The position numbers and the translations under genes were made by a program. A stretch of DNA of 6,730 nt from Actinomycetota bacterium (GTDB lineage Bacteria > Actinomycetota > Acidimicrobiia > Acidimicrobiales > UBA8592). Location: assembly GCA_002712415.1 (NCBI GenBank), contig PATO01000032.1:12590-19319 (forward strand). Reading direction: 5' to 3'. The notes beneath the pieces are model-generated. The model saw only the letters and a list, made by a program, of their open reading frames with translations, was not told the origin of the DNA and made no database searches. Position 1 is the first letter of the stretch. Each line of letters begins with the position of its first letter. Of this stretch, positions 1 through 6,442 are shown one piece after another.

Positions 1-1403
1 AATGCGAAGCCGACTTCACCCATCCTCTCATCAGGAACGCCCACTACTGACACTTGTCCGATTTGTGGGTGTTGGAGCATTATTGATTCGACTTCGGCGG
101 GATAAACATTAAATCCCCCATTAATGTACATGTCTTTTTTTCTATCGGTTATTGCGATGTTTCCATCATTGTCCATCACACCTATGTCTCCTGTTAGAAG
201 CCAACCGTTTTCTGTAATTGTCTCACTTGTTTGATCAGGGTCGTCTAAATATCCGACCATGATGTTGTAACCCTTTACGGTTATTTCTCCCGGCTGACCC
301 CTTTTAATTTCTTTGCCATTGTCATCGATAATTTTGATTTCCATCCCCGGCATAGCGCGTCCAGAAGTTTTAGCTATTATTTCTGGATCGTCGTCATAGC
401 GGCACATGGTTGCGAGACCTGAACCCTCTGTCAGCCCATATCCGGTGACTATCTTTTCGAACCCTAATCGCTCTCGCATCTGTATTATCATCTCAACAGG
501 TATTGCTGCTGCTCCAGTCACGGCGAGTCGTAATGTTGTCATGTCAAATGTTTCCAAGTCAGGATGATTTAATATTGATTGGTAAATAGCAGGAGGCCCT
601 GGAAGCATTGTTATTTTGTCCTGAGGGACTCTTTCCATTACTTGTTGGACATCAAAAATGGGATGAGGAAGGATGCAAGCGCCCTTCATTAAGCAGGCGA
701 GGATGCCTGCATTGAGTCCAAAGGAATGAAAAAAGGGGTTTACGATTAGATATCGATCCCTTACTTGAAGCCCGATGATATCTGCCCAGTCGTTGTAGCC
801 TCGGACGACTGCTGAGTGCTTGAGCATTGCACCCTTGGGTGCGCCAGTTGTTCCACTTGTGAACATGATATGGCACAGGTCCTCACCGCTTACGCCCTGT
901 GATCTTTCTTGAACTTCTTGAATTCTGGAATCATTTGCTCTACTGAGGAAATCATTGAAAGACGTTGTTTTTGTCTCAGCGGTTCCCTTTAGAACTATGA
1001 TTTCCTGTAACTTTTTTTCTGCATCTGTTCCCTCTAGCAGTTTGACGTAGTTTATTTCAAGAAAATCTGTAACTGTGAAAAGTAATGAAACATTTGCTTT
1101 GGTGATGACATACGAAGCTTCTTTCCCTTTAAAGCGAGTGTTAATGGGCACCAGGACTCCTCCTGCTACATGGACTCCTAACGCAGCTATAACCCATTCC
1201 GATGTGTTGGGTGCCCAGATGCCAATTCGATCCCCTGGCTTAAGACCGGTTTCTATAAGCGCATTCGCTGACTTATAGATTTCGTCTTTGAGCTCAATAA
1301 AGGATAATCGTAACTCACCATCGACAAGAGCCTGATCGCTTCCGAATGTGGTAGCAGAGTATTCGATAAGATCCGGTATTGTGCGCCATGGTGCTTCTTC
1401 CAT
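1..1403 (-). CDS. AMP-forming acyl-CoA synthetase, FadD/FadD3-like (C-terminus cut by left window edge)
   Basis: This is a class I adenylate-forming ligase that activates a carboxylic acid to its acyl-AMP and then its CoA thioester in the cytoplasm. An open frame of 467 complete codons runs off the left edge. Visible core motifs are the P-loop FTSGTTGAPKGA (residues 181-192), TGYGLTE (320-326), TGD with the ribose-binding Asp (404-406), the hinge DRKKD (420-424) and GGFNVYPAEVE (429-439), all in the usual order and spacing. About 40-70 residues are missing, including the C-terminal catalytic lysine. The ATG at 1403 is the only start candidate between the upstream SDR gene and the conserved N-terminus, although no clear Shine-Dalgarno sequence precedes it. 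It lies 49 nt after the SDR gene and is probably last or near last in the operon. The GGFNVYPAEVE region resembles FadD3-like and medium/long-chain or aromatic acyl-CoA ligases. The acid substrate cannot be told from this. Confidence 0.93.
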   Translation of the reverse strand, partial: MEEAPWRTIPDLIEYSATTFGSDQALVDGELRLSFIELKDEIYKSANALIETGLKPGDRIGIWAPNTSEWVIAALGVHVAGGVLVPINTRFKGKEASYVITKANVSLLFTVTDFLEINYVKLLEGTDAEKKLQEIIVLKGTAETKTTSFNDFLSRANDSRIQEVQERSQGVSGEDLCHIMFTSGTTGAPKGAMLKHSAVVRGYNDWADIIGLQVRDRYLIVNPFFHSFGLNAGILACLMKGACILPHPIFDVQQVMERVPQDKITMLPGPPAIYQSILNHPDLETFDMTTLRLAVTGAAAIPVEMIIQMRERLGFEKIVTGYGLTEGSGLATMCRYDDDPEIIAKTSGRAMPGMEIKIIDDNGKEIKRGQPGEITVKGYNIMVGYLDDPDQTSETITENGWLLTGDIGVMDNDGNIAITDRKKDMYINGGFNVYPAEVESIMLQHPQIGQVSVVGVPDERMGEVGFA

Positions 1404-1452
1404 ACGCGTTAGCCTATAGTGTCTTCGAAAGCAGGGCGAACCGCTGTAGTCG

Positions 1453-2202
1453 TTATTGCAATCCCCCATAGGTTCCGCCCGCTACCGGTATTGCTGCTCC
1501 GGTAATGAAGTTTGCCTGTTCAGAACATAAAAAGGCTGCGATTTTCCCAAAATCATCCGCTGACCCTATCTTTTGTGCGGGCACAGTCTTGGCGAGGTCT
1601 TCCATATTCTCTTTTCCGTACACTTCTAGAACACGATCTGTTGCATGAAGTCCAGGCTGTATTGAATTAACAGTTACTCCATCGGATGCTGTTTCTAGTG
1701 CCATGGTTTTTAAGAATCCGGTAACTCCTGCTCTAGCTGTATTTGAAAGCATAATATTTGGAATTGGCTGGCGAACCGATATTGAAGTTATCGCTAGCAC
1801 TCTTCCCCATTTTTTTTCTTGCATGTCTGGAACAGTTTCTTTACACATTGCTACAACGGACATGAGATTCAATTCAATTGCTGTCAAGTACTGATCAACA
1901 TCTGTTGATGCGAAGGTACCAGCGGGAGGTCCTCCAGCGTTTGTTATTAGGATGTCAATGTTGGTTCCAAGTTGTGATTTTGCATCTTGAACGAGCGCTT
2001 GTGATCCTTTCACAGTCGAAACATCTGCGATAACAGGAATCGAGTTTGGGATCTTGTTTGCGGCATGCATTAATCGTTCTTCATTTCTTCCAGATATTAC
2101 TGTTTTGCAACCTGCTTCTGCTAGCGCCTGCGCTGAGGCAAAACCTAATCCGGCGGAAGATGCTGAAACCAGAGCTGTTTTTCCCGATATACCTAGATCC
2201 AT
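1453..2202 (-). CDS. SDR-family protein with substituted catalytic residues (BKR-like atypical SDR)
   Basis: This 249-aa protein has the normal single-domain length and Rossmann layout of a short-chain dehydrogenase/reductase. The nucleotide-binding turn reads SASSAGLG (13-20) where classical SDRs have TGxxxGxG. NAGG follows at 88-91, the helix Asn is at about 112, and the strand carrying the catalytic Ser is ITS (138-140). At the expected YxxxK position the sequence is S153-N-T-A-R157, so Tyr is replaced by Ser and Lys by Arg. From memory, this SxxxR pattern with the SNxxRAxV context is shared by a recognised subgroup of 3-oxoacyl-ACP-reductase-like SDRs, so it is probably inherited rather than a sign of decay; the frame is intact. 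The gene lies between the Mo-hydroxylase genes and the acyl-CoA ligase on the same strand, which suggests a role on the same pathway intermediate. Whether it is an active oxidoreductase is open. The start is AT-rich with no Shine-Dalgarno sequence. Confidence 0.9.
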   Translation of the reverse strand: MDLGISGKTALVSASSAGLGFASAQALAEAGCKTVISGRNEERLMHAANKIPNSIPVIADVSTVKGSQALVQDAKSQLGTNIDILITNAGGPPAGTFASTDVDQYLTAIELNLMSVVAMCKETVPDMQEKKWGRVLAITSISVRQPIPNIMLSNTARAGVTGFLKTMALETASDGVTVNSIQPGLHATDRVLEVYGKENMEDLAKTVPAQKIGSADDFGKIAAFLCSEQANFITGAAIPVAGGTYGGLQ

Positions 2203-2210
2203 ATAATTAG

Positions 2211-2216
2211 ATAATA
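2211..2216 (-). promoter_or_regulatory. possible -10 box for a leaderless SDR transcript
   Basis: Reading the minus strand, TATTAT (5 of 6 matches to TATAAT) ends 8 nt before the SDR start codon, in an AT-rich 50-nt gap with no Shine-Dalgarno sequence. This spacing would put transcription initiation at or next to the ATG. No convincing -35 box is present, and AT-rich sequence easily produces such a hexamer. This is inference only. Confidence 0.25.
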
Positions 2217-2252
2217 GTCGTTCAATTAACTGCGTATGCTTTTGCCTCAGAG

Positions 2253-3065
2253 CTAGTTTTCTAAGGCCCGTTGGAGCAGAACTTTAGCTAGGTCTCTTCG
2301 GTATGACTCATTTCCATGAATATCTGTGGGAGGCGTAAGCCCTGAATCTGCTAACTCACCAACTTCTTTGGGTGAGCCACCGGATTTTAGAGCATTCTCT
2401 GCGTCTGCTGACCTGACCGGCGTAGACCCCATGTTGACCATACCGATGCCGGGGTTATCACCTGCCTGAAGTGCGCAACCGACGATTGCCCAATCTTGAG
2501 ATCGGCGGTTAAATTTCTGGTACGCCCAACTTTCTCCCGTGTATTTGGGGACAAGGATTTCAGTTAGGAGTTCATCTTCTTTAACTTCAGTTTCCCAAAA
2601 ATCAGTGAAGAAATCATCAGATTCAACTTTTCTCTCACCTGAGGGTCCTGAAATCACCAGCGTAGCTCGTGTGGCAAGTATGGCAGCTGGGAGGTCAGAA
2701 GCAGGATCACCATGGCATAGAGATCCTCCGATGGTTCCTCGGTTTCTAACTTGAGGGTCTCCTACATGGCTTGCAGTGTGAGCAAGCAAGGGAATGTGTT
2801 CTTTAAGAATGTCAGATTGCTCCACCTTTCGATGCTTAGTAAGGGCACCAATAGCTATGACATCCCCTTTATCTTGAATATATGAGAGGTCTTCTATTGC
2901 CCCGATATCAATGAGGACTTCAGGTGTGGCTAATCTTAATTTCATGAGAGGGAGCAAAGAATGTCCTCCGGCTAACAATTTTGCCTCATCCCCATATTCT
3001 GCAAGCAACGATAAAGCTTCTTCTTTTGATTGTGCTGGTTTGTAGTCAAACTTTGCTGGGATCAT
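2253..3065 (-). CDS. FAD-binding medium subunit of a CoxM/XdhB-type molybdenum hydroxylase
   Basis: This 270-aa protein carries the flavin that passes electrons from the iron-sulfur subunit to the terminal acceptor. The FAD-binding motifs are AGGHSLLP (32-39) and [14 protein letters not shown] (111-124), matching the AGGHS and TIGG signatures of the CO dehydrogenase medium-subunit family. The C-terminal CO-dehydrogenase-flavoprotein domain follows from about residue 175 ([20 protein letters not shown]). The start is placed at 3065, not at an upstream in-frame ATG at 3158. At 3065 the ATG forms an ATGA overlap with the stop of the small-subunit gene, GGGGAA sits 5 nt upstream, and [13 protein letters not shown] is the typical family N-terminus. 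The 31 extra residues of the longer frame would only be an out-of-frame copy of small-subunit coding sequence. No insertion for an extra [4Fe-4S] cluster is seen, unlike the beta subunit of 4-hydroxybenzoyl-CoA reductase. Confidence 0.95.
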   Translation of the reverse strand: MIPAKFDYKPAQSKEEALSLLAEYGDEAKLLAGGHSLLPLMKLRLATPEVLIDIGAIEDLSYIQDKGDVIAIGALTKHRKVEQSDILKEHIPLLAHTASHVGDPQVRNRGTIGGSLCHGDPASDLPAAILATRATLVISGPSGERKVESDDFFTDFWETEVKEDELLTEILVPKYTGESWAYQKFNRRSQDWAIVGCALQAGDNPGIGMVNMGSTPVRSADAENALKSGGSPKEVGELADSGLTPPTDIHGNESYRRDLAKVLLQRALEN

Positions 3066-3562
3066 GAGCTTTCCCCTATCTGTACAGGTATGCCATCTGG
3101 GTTTTGTGCTGCCCACTGAACTGAACGGACGATCATTTCGTAACCTGTGCATCTGCATAGGTTCCCTTCAAGGTTTTCTCGGATCTCCTGTTCGCTTGGA
3201 TTGGGTATCTCATCAAGCAGAGCTGTTGCTGCCATTAACATCCCTGGGGTGCAATATCCACATTGCAATCCGTGTTCTTGCCTGAAGCCTTCTTGGACTG
3301 GCGTGAAAGATCCATCATCATTTGCGAGACCTTCAACAGTAGTTATTTCGTGGTTATTTGCTTGCACTGCTAGCACTGTGCAAGATTTAACAGCGTTTCC
3401 ATCAAGAAGCACGGTGCAAGCCCCACAGTTTGATGTGTCACAGCCTATATGTGTTCCCGTTAAACCGCATTCCTCACGGATGAAATGGACGAGTAGTGTT
3501 CTTGGGTCAATGGATTTATCGTATCTATTTCCGTTGATGTTTATTGATGTCGGGTAACTCAT
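3062..3562 (-). CDS. [2Fe-2S] small subunit of a CoxS/XdhC-type molybdenum hydroxylase
   Basis: This 166-aa protein has the usual length for the family and carries two [2Fe-2S] clusters that relay electrons from the Mo site to FAD. The N-terminal plant-ferredoxin-like domain has Cys41, Cys46, Cys49 and Cys61 (C-x4-C-x2-C-x11-C). The C-terminal four-helix domain has Cys101-G-Y-Cys104 and Cys136-R-Cys138. Gln100, directly before CGYC, matches the residue that contacts the pterin cofactor in related enzymes. All eight cluster ligands are present. There is no Tat or Sec signal, so the enzyme is probably cytoplasmic. The start at 3562 overlaps the large-subunit stop by ATGA and has a perfect AAGGAGG six bases upstream. 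The stop overlaps the medium-subunit start in the same way, so the three subunits are probably translationally coupled. Confidence 0.97.
   Translation of the reverse strand: MSYPTSININGNRYDKSIDPRTLLVHFIREECGLTGTHIGCDTSNCGACTVLLDGNAVKSCTVLAVQANNHEITTVEGLANDDGSFTPVQEGFRQEHGLQCGYCTPGMLMAATALLDEIPNPSEQEIRENLEGNLCRCTGYEMIVRSVQWAAQNPDGIPVQIGESS
3071..3076 (-). promoter_or_regulatory. ribosome binding site deciding the medium-subunit start
   Basis: On the minus strand GGGGAA lies 5 nt before the ATG at 3065, inside the last codons of the small-subunit gene. With the ATGA overlap it supports coupled translation and rejects the longer frame that begins at 3158. Confidence 0.65.
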
Positions 3563-5868
3563 TTGGTTCCTCCTTGGAGTATTTTCCAGATTTTCTGAGG
3601 GGTTGCTGGCATATCAATGTGGGTAACGCCCAAGTGCCTTAGGGCGTCAACCACTGCATTTATCACTGCTGGTGGTGTTCCTACTGAACCAGATTCTCCT
3701 ATTCCTTTTGCGCCCAAAGAATTATTTGGGTTCGGGGTGTTTATTCTGCCAGATGTATATGAAGGTAGGTCAGGCGCCCCTGGCATTAGGTAATCAATGA
3801 ACGTTGCGGTTGTGGGTTGCCCATTCTCGTCATAGCTAAATTCTTCGTATAGCGCTTGTGCAATGCCTTGCGCGACTCCCCCATGGACCTGCCCTTCTGC
3901 CAATAGTGGATTTATAACTGTTCCGCAATCGTCAACTAAATATATATCGCGAACTCTTGTATCGCCTGTGTGTTTATCTATTTCAATTACACATGCGTAA
4001 GCACCCGATGGAAAACTGAAATTGGGGACCTCTTGAAGGATGGTTTCATCTAAAGAGCCGGGGTCCATATCCTCAGGGAGTTCTAAGCGTTGAAAACTAA
4101 AGGTGGCCACTTCTGCCCAGGAAAGGCTTTTGCTAGGGCTTCCTTTTACAAATAAGCTTCCATCTTTCACCTCAATATCCTCAGGATTTGCTTCCAGCTT
4201 ATGAGCGGCAATAGATTTAGCTTTTTGTACTATTCCAATTGAAGCGTTCTTTACTCCTTCACCTCCAACCGCTACTTGCCGTGATCCCATAGTCCCTATT
4301 CCCTGTGGAATGGTCGCGGTATCTCCATGGCGAACAGAAATTTTATCGTATTCTATGCCAAGGTATTCTGATGCAATTTGAGCGAATGTTGTAACTGTTC
4401 CTTGGCCATGCGGCGATGCACCGGTGTAGATGATGGCCGAGCCGTCTGGCTGAATTCGGATTTGAACAGATTCCCACGAACCTAAATGCCCGAAGCCCTC
4501 CAGAGAGCCCGGTGGGCCAAATCCAGCAAGCTCTAGCCAACTGGAAAACCCGACGCCGATTAATGGTTTTTCAGGCATATCCTGATTCGCAACTTGCTCT
4601 TCTCGGATGGATTCATAGTCCATTATCTCAAGGAGTTCGTCTAAGGCTCCTTCGAAGTTTCCACTGTCATAGACAGCAAGCTCGGAGTGAGTTGCGTAAG
4701 GGAAGTCATCTTTTGGGATGTAGTTTTGTCTGCGGACTTCTGTTGGGTCCATCTCAAGTTTATAAGCGATGTGATCCATAGCTCGCTCAATGAGGTATGT
4801 CGCCTCTGGACGTCCAGCACCTCTGTAAGCAGCGATGGGAGTAGTGTTTGTTAACACGTTTCTCCATGCGACTGAAACATTTGGTATCACGTAACATCCT
4901 GCAGACATTGCTGTCGTTAATACGGGCATACCCATTCCTGTCCCTATTGCGTATCCACCCATGTCTTGGGAAGCGAAGACTCGTAAAGCCTGAATTTTTC
5001 CTTCATTATCAAATGCAATATCGACTTCCTGCTCCTGAGCCCGTCCGTGATACATCGATGTCATGGCTTCACTTCTAGTTTGAGAGTATTTGACAGGTCT
5101 ATTAAGAATTTTGGAAAGAACTGGGGCTAGGAAAAATTCTGGGGTGAAATTAATCTTTTGACCAAATCCACCTCCGACATCGGGGGTGATAACGCGACAT
5201 TGATCTTGCGGTATCCCAAGCCATGCACTGATTCGATTTCTGAGGTGATGAGGTGCTTGGAAACTTGCCCAAATTGTAAGTCCTGCTGGTCCGTAGTCAG
5301 CCAAACATGCGCTTGTCTCAATAGGCGCTGCGGTGCAACGATTGTTGATGAGTTTAATCTTTTCAGTATGCGGTGCTGAATCAAACACTGATTGGTGATC
5401 ATCTGCGCTTGGGACTTCTGCGACAGTATTTGAGCCAAGCTCCTCGAATAGGAGTGGCGCGTCTTCTGCGGTGGCTTCTTCAATATTTGTGACCGCCTCT
5501 AGAGGTTCATAGTCGACTACTACAAGTTCCGTTCCATCTGCTGCTGCATATTTACTTTCAGCCACAATGACAGCGACTGCTTCACCAACAAAACGGACCT
5601 TATCGGTTGCTAATGTCGGTCGCTCGAGACCGGGTACTTCTGGTAAGGGGGGAAGTTCGAGGTCTGCAGCTGTCCATGCTCCGATTACACCTTCACATTC
5701 CAAGGCTGCCGAAACGTCGATGCCTTTGATCAGTGCGTGAGCCTCTGTGCTTCGCACAAAAGCCATATGCGTCATTCCTGTTAGTTGAATATCATCAACA
5801 TATTGGCCTCTTCCGGTTAAAAGATTGGGGTCTTCTTTCCGAATTACTTTAGTTCCAACTATTGACAT
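3559..5868 (-). CDS. molybdopterin-binding large subunit, CoxL-like form II (xanthine dehydrogenase family)
   Basis: This 769-aa catalytic subunit of an aerobic molybdenum hydroxylase inserts a water-derived oxygen into a substrate C-H bond. The N-terminal a/b hammerhead domain (about 15-125, with [15 protein letters not shown] and [14 protein letters not shown]) is followed by Mo-cofactor-binding segments. These are SFQAPHHLR (202-210), DVGGGFGQK (230-238), AYRGAGR (347-353), GASPHGQG (483-490) and [17 protein letters not shown] (719-735), in which Glu725 is the conserved catalytic base. AYRGAGR marks form II. The AYxCSFR loop with the copper-binding Cys of true CO dehydrogenase is absent, so oxidation of CO should not be assumed. 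The start at 5868 is preceded by GGGGAGG. It is the first gene of the L-S-M cluster. The Mo-cofactor insertion and maturation genes (XdhC/CoxI, CoxD/E types) are not in the window. The substrate is unknown; candidates are an aldehyde, an N-heterocycle or an aromatic compound. Confidence 0.96.
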   Translation of the reverse strand: MSIVGTKVIRKEDPNLLTGRGQYVDDIQLTGMTHMAFVRSTEAHALIKGIDVSAALECEGVIGAWTAADLELPPLPEVPGLERPTLATDKVRFVGEAVAVIVAESKYAAADGTELVVVDYEPLEAVTNIEEATAEDAPLLFEELGSNTVAEVPSADDHQSVFDSAPHTEKIKLINNRCTAAPIETSACLADYGPAGLTIWASFQAPHHLRNRISAWLGIPQDQCRVITPDVGGGFGQKINFTPEFFLAPVLSKILNRPVKYSQTRSEAMTSMYHGRAQEQEVDIAFDNEGKIQALRVFASQDMGGYAIGTGMGMPVLTTAMSAGCYVIPNVSVAWRNVLTNTTPIAAYRGAGRPEATYLIERAMDHIAYKLEMDPTEVRRQNYIPKDDFPYATHSELAVYDSGNFEGALDELLEIMDYESIREEQVANQDMPEKPLIGVGFSSWLELAGFGPPGSLEGFGHLGSWESVQIRIQPDGSAIIYTGASPHGQGTVTTFAQIASEYLGIEYDKISVRHGDTATIPQGIGTMGSRQVAVGGEGVKNASIGIVQKAKSIAAHKLEANPEDIEVKDGSLFVKGSPSKSLSWAEVATFSFQRLELPEDMDPGSLDETILQEVPNFSFPSGAYACVIEIDKHTGDTRVRDIYLVDDCGTVINPLLAEGQVHGGVAQGIAQALYEEFSYDENGQPTTATFIDYLMPGAPDLPSYTSGRINTPNPNNSLGAKGIGESGSVGTPPAVINAVVDALRHLGVTHIDMPATPQKIWKILQGGTK
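3569..3575 (-). promoter_or_regulatory. strong ribosome binding site for the small subunit
   Basis: AAGGAGG on the minus strand lies 6 nt before the ATG at 3562. It is embedded in the last codons of the large-subunit gene. It confirms the start and shows that this host uses canonical Shine-Dalgarno pairing for at least these genes. Confidence 0.85.
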
Positions 5869-5872
5869 TTGA

Positions 5873-5879
5873 CCTCCCC
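5873..5879 (-). promoter_or_regulatory. ribosome binding site for the large subunit
   Basis: GGGGAGG on the minus strand ends 4 nt before the ATG at 5868. The spacing is slightly tight but workable, and it supports this ATG as the start. Confidence 0.75.
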
Positions 5880-5890
5880 TGTTAGGTAGG

Positions 5891-5920
5891 AATATAGCCG
5901 CTTTCTATGCATTTGTTCAA
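5891..5920 (-). promoter_or_regulatory. candidate sigma-70-like promoter for the hydroxylase operon
   Basis: Reading the minus strand, TTGAAC (5920-5915; 4 of 6 to TTGACA) is followed by an 18-nt spacer and TATATT (5896-5891; 5 of 6 to TATAAT). Initiation about 7 nt further on would leave a leader of roughly 15 nt that still contains the GGGGAGG site. The position in a divergent intergenic region is right. The match was found by eye and has not been scored. Confidence 0.45.
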
Positions 5921-5922
5921 TG

Positions 5923-5942
5923 AGACAGCCGAATTCCTGTCT
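5923..5942. promoter_or_regulatory. inverted repeat, candidate operator between the divergent units
   Basis: AGACAG (5923-5928) and CTGTCT (5937-5942) form a perfect 6-bp dyad around an 8-nt centre, 20 bp in all. It sits 2 nt upstream of the proposed -35 box of the hydroxylase operon and overlaps where the -35 region of the rightward promoter would be. A dimeric regulator bound here could affect both units. No regulator gene is in the window, and a 6-bp dyad in 100 bp can arise by chance. Confidence 0.3.
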
Positions 5943-5956
5943 AATAGTTTTTGCTT

Positions 5957-5962
5957 TAAGAT
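5957..5962 (+). promoter_or_regulatory. possible -10 box for a leaderless ybaK transcript
   Basis: TAAGAT, which fits TANNNT, ends 6 nt before the ybaK ATG. There is no Shine-Dalgarno sequence in the preceding 20 nt, so initiation at the ATG itself is conceivable. An alternative -10 is TCTAAT at 5940-5945 (5 of 6 to consensus), but no good -35 box accompanies it. Confidence 0.25.
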
Positions 5963-5968
5963 TTCATC

Positions 5969-6442
5969 ATGACCCCTGCGATTTCAGAATTAGAGAATGC
6001 GGGGTTTGAGTATGAACTTTTGAATTATCATTATGATCCATCTGTTGGGAGTTACGGAACCGATGCTGCAAGTAAATTGGGACTGAACAGCGAGGCCGTG
6101 TTTAAAACTTTGATGTCTGAATTAAATACAGGCGAGTTCATTGTATGTCTGATACCGGCTTCATCTTCTCTGGATTTAAAGGCCGTAGCAAGAGCAGCTG
6201 GAGTTAAAAGAGCCTCTATGGCTGATGGTAAAGTCGCTGAGCGAAGAACTGGGTACGTCTTGGGCGGTATTTCTCCTTTCGGTCAAAGCCGCAGCCACCG
6301 AACATTTGTGGATAAAATAGCGTTATCAATGGACTCAATATATGTGAGCGCTGGGAAAAGAGGTCAGGAAATCCGCATAGTTCCTAATGCTTTCACTGTC
6401 CTACTTGATGCGTCTTTCGTTACACTTACCAACTATGAATGA
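5969..6442 (+). CDS. ybaK: YbaK/ProX-family Cys-tRNA(Pro)/Cys-tRNA(Cys) deacylase
   Basis: This 157-aa protein is a free-standing trans-editing enzyme that hydrolyses mischarged Cys-tRNA(Pro), and in vitro Cys-tRNA(Cys), in the cytoplasm. It covers the complete family length. The N-terminus MTPAISELENAGFEYELLNY is the typical YbaK opening. VFKTL (44-48) contains Lys46, the conserved lysine at the position required for activity in characterised YbaK proteins. GGISPFGQ (99-106) and IYVSAGKRGQEI (124-135) form the remaining signature. The gene diverges from the hydroxylase operon and overlaps the next gene by 8 nt. Relatives in the INS editing superfamily act on other mischarged tRNAs, but the motif set fits YbaK best. 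No Shine-Dalgarno sequence is seen upstream. Confidence 0.95.
   Translation: MTPAISELENAGFEYELLNYHYDPSVGSYGTDAASKLGLNSEAVFKTLMSELNTGEFIVCLIPASSSLDLKAVARAAGVKRASMADGKVAERRTGYVLGGISPFGQSRSHRTFVDKIALSMDSIYVSAGKRGQEIRIVPNAFTVLLDASFVTLTNYE

Noticed and set aside
652..876. 74-codon minus-strand frame within the ligase gene
   Set aside because: It is a shifted frame across the P-loop region of the ligase (FTSGTTGAPKGA is in the main frame), with no domain of its own.
1404..1452. Terminator or promoter between the SDR and the acyl-CoA ligase
   Set aside because: No stem followed by a T-run and no paired -35/-10 boxes on the minus strand; read-through is the simplest view.
1894..1909. ATCAACA-TC-TGTTGAT inverted repeat
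   Set aside because: It falls in the middle of the SDR coding sequence, has a 2-nt loop and no T-tract, so it is not a terminator; probably chance.
3066..3158. Longer N-terminus for the FAD-binding subunit starting at 3158
   Set aside because: The additional 31 residues overlap the small-subunit coding sequence in another frame, do not resemble the family N-terminus, and the ATG at 3065 has an ATGA overlap and a good ribosome binding site.
3361..3384. CTTGCAC / GTGCAAG inverted repeat with 10-nt loop
   Set aside because: It is inside the small-subunit gene next to the codon for Cys61, with no terminator-like T-run; coding constraint and chance explain it.
3147..3557. 136-codon plus-strand open frame opposite the small subunit
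   Set aside because: It lies wholly antisense to a certain gene with all eight cluster cysteines; its translation shows no recognisable domain. It is a shadow frame.
5127..5483. 118-codon minus-strand open frame inside the large-subunit gene
   Set aside because: It is in another frame of a well-conserved catalytic subunit, has low-complexity Gln/Lys/Ser-rich composition and no recognisable motif.
3559..5868. Authentic aerobic carbon-monoxide dehydrogenase (coxL)
   Set aside because: The form I AYxCSFR loop with its Cu-binding Cys is missing; AYRGAGR is present instead.
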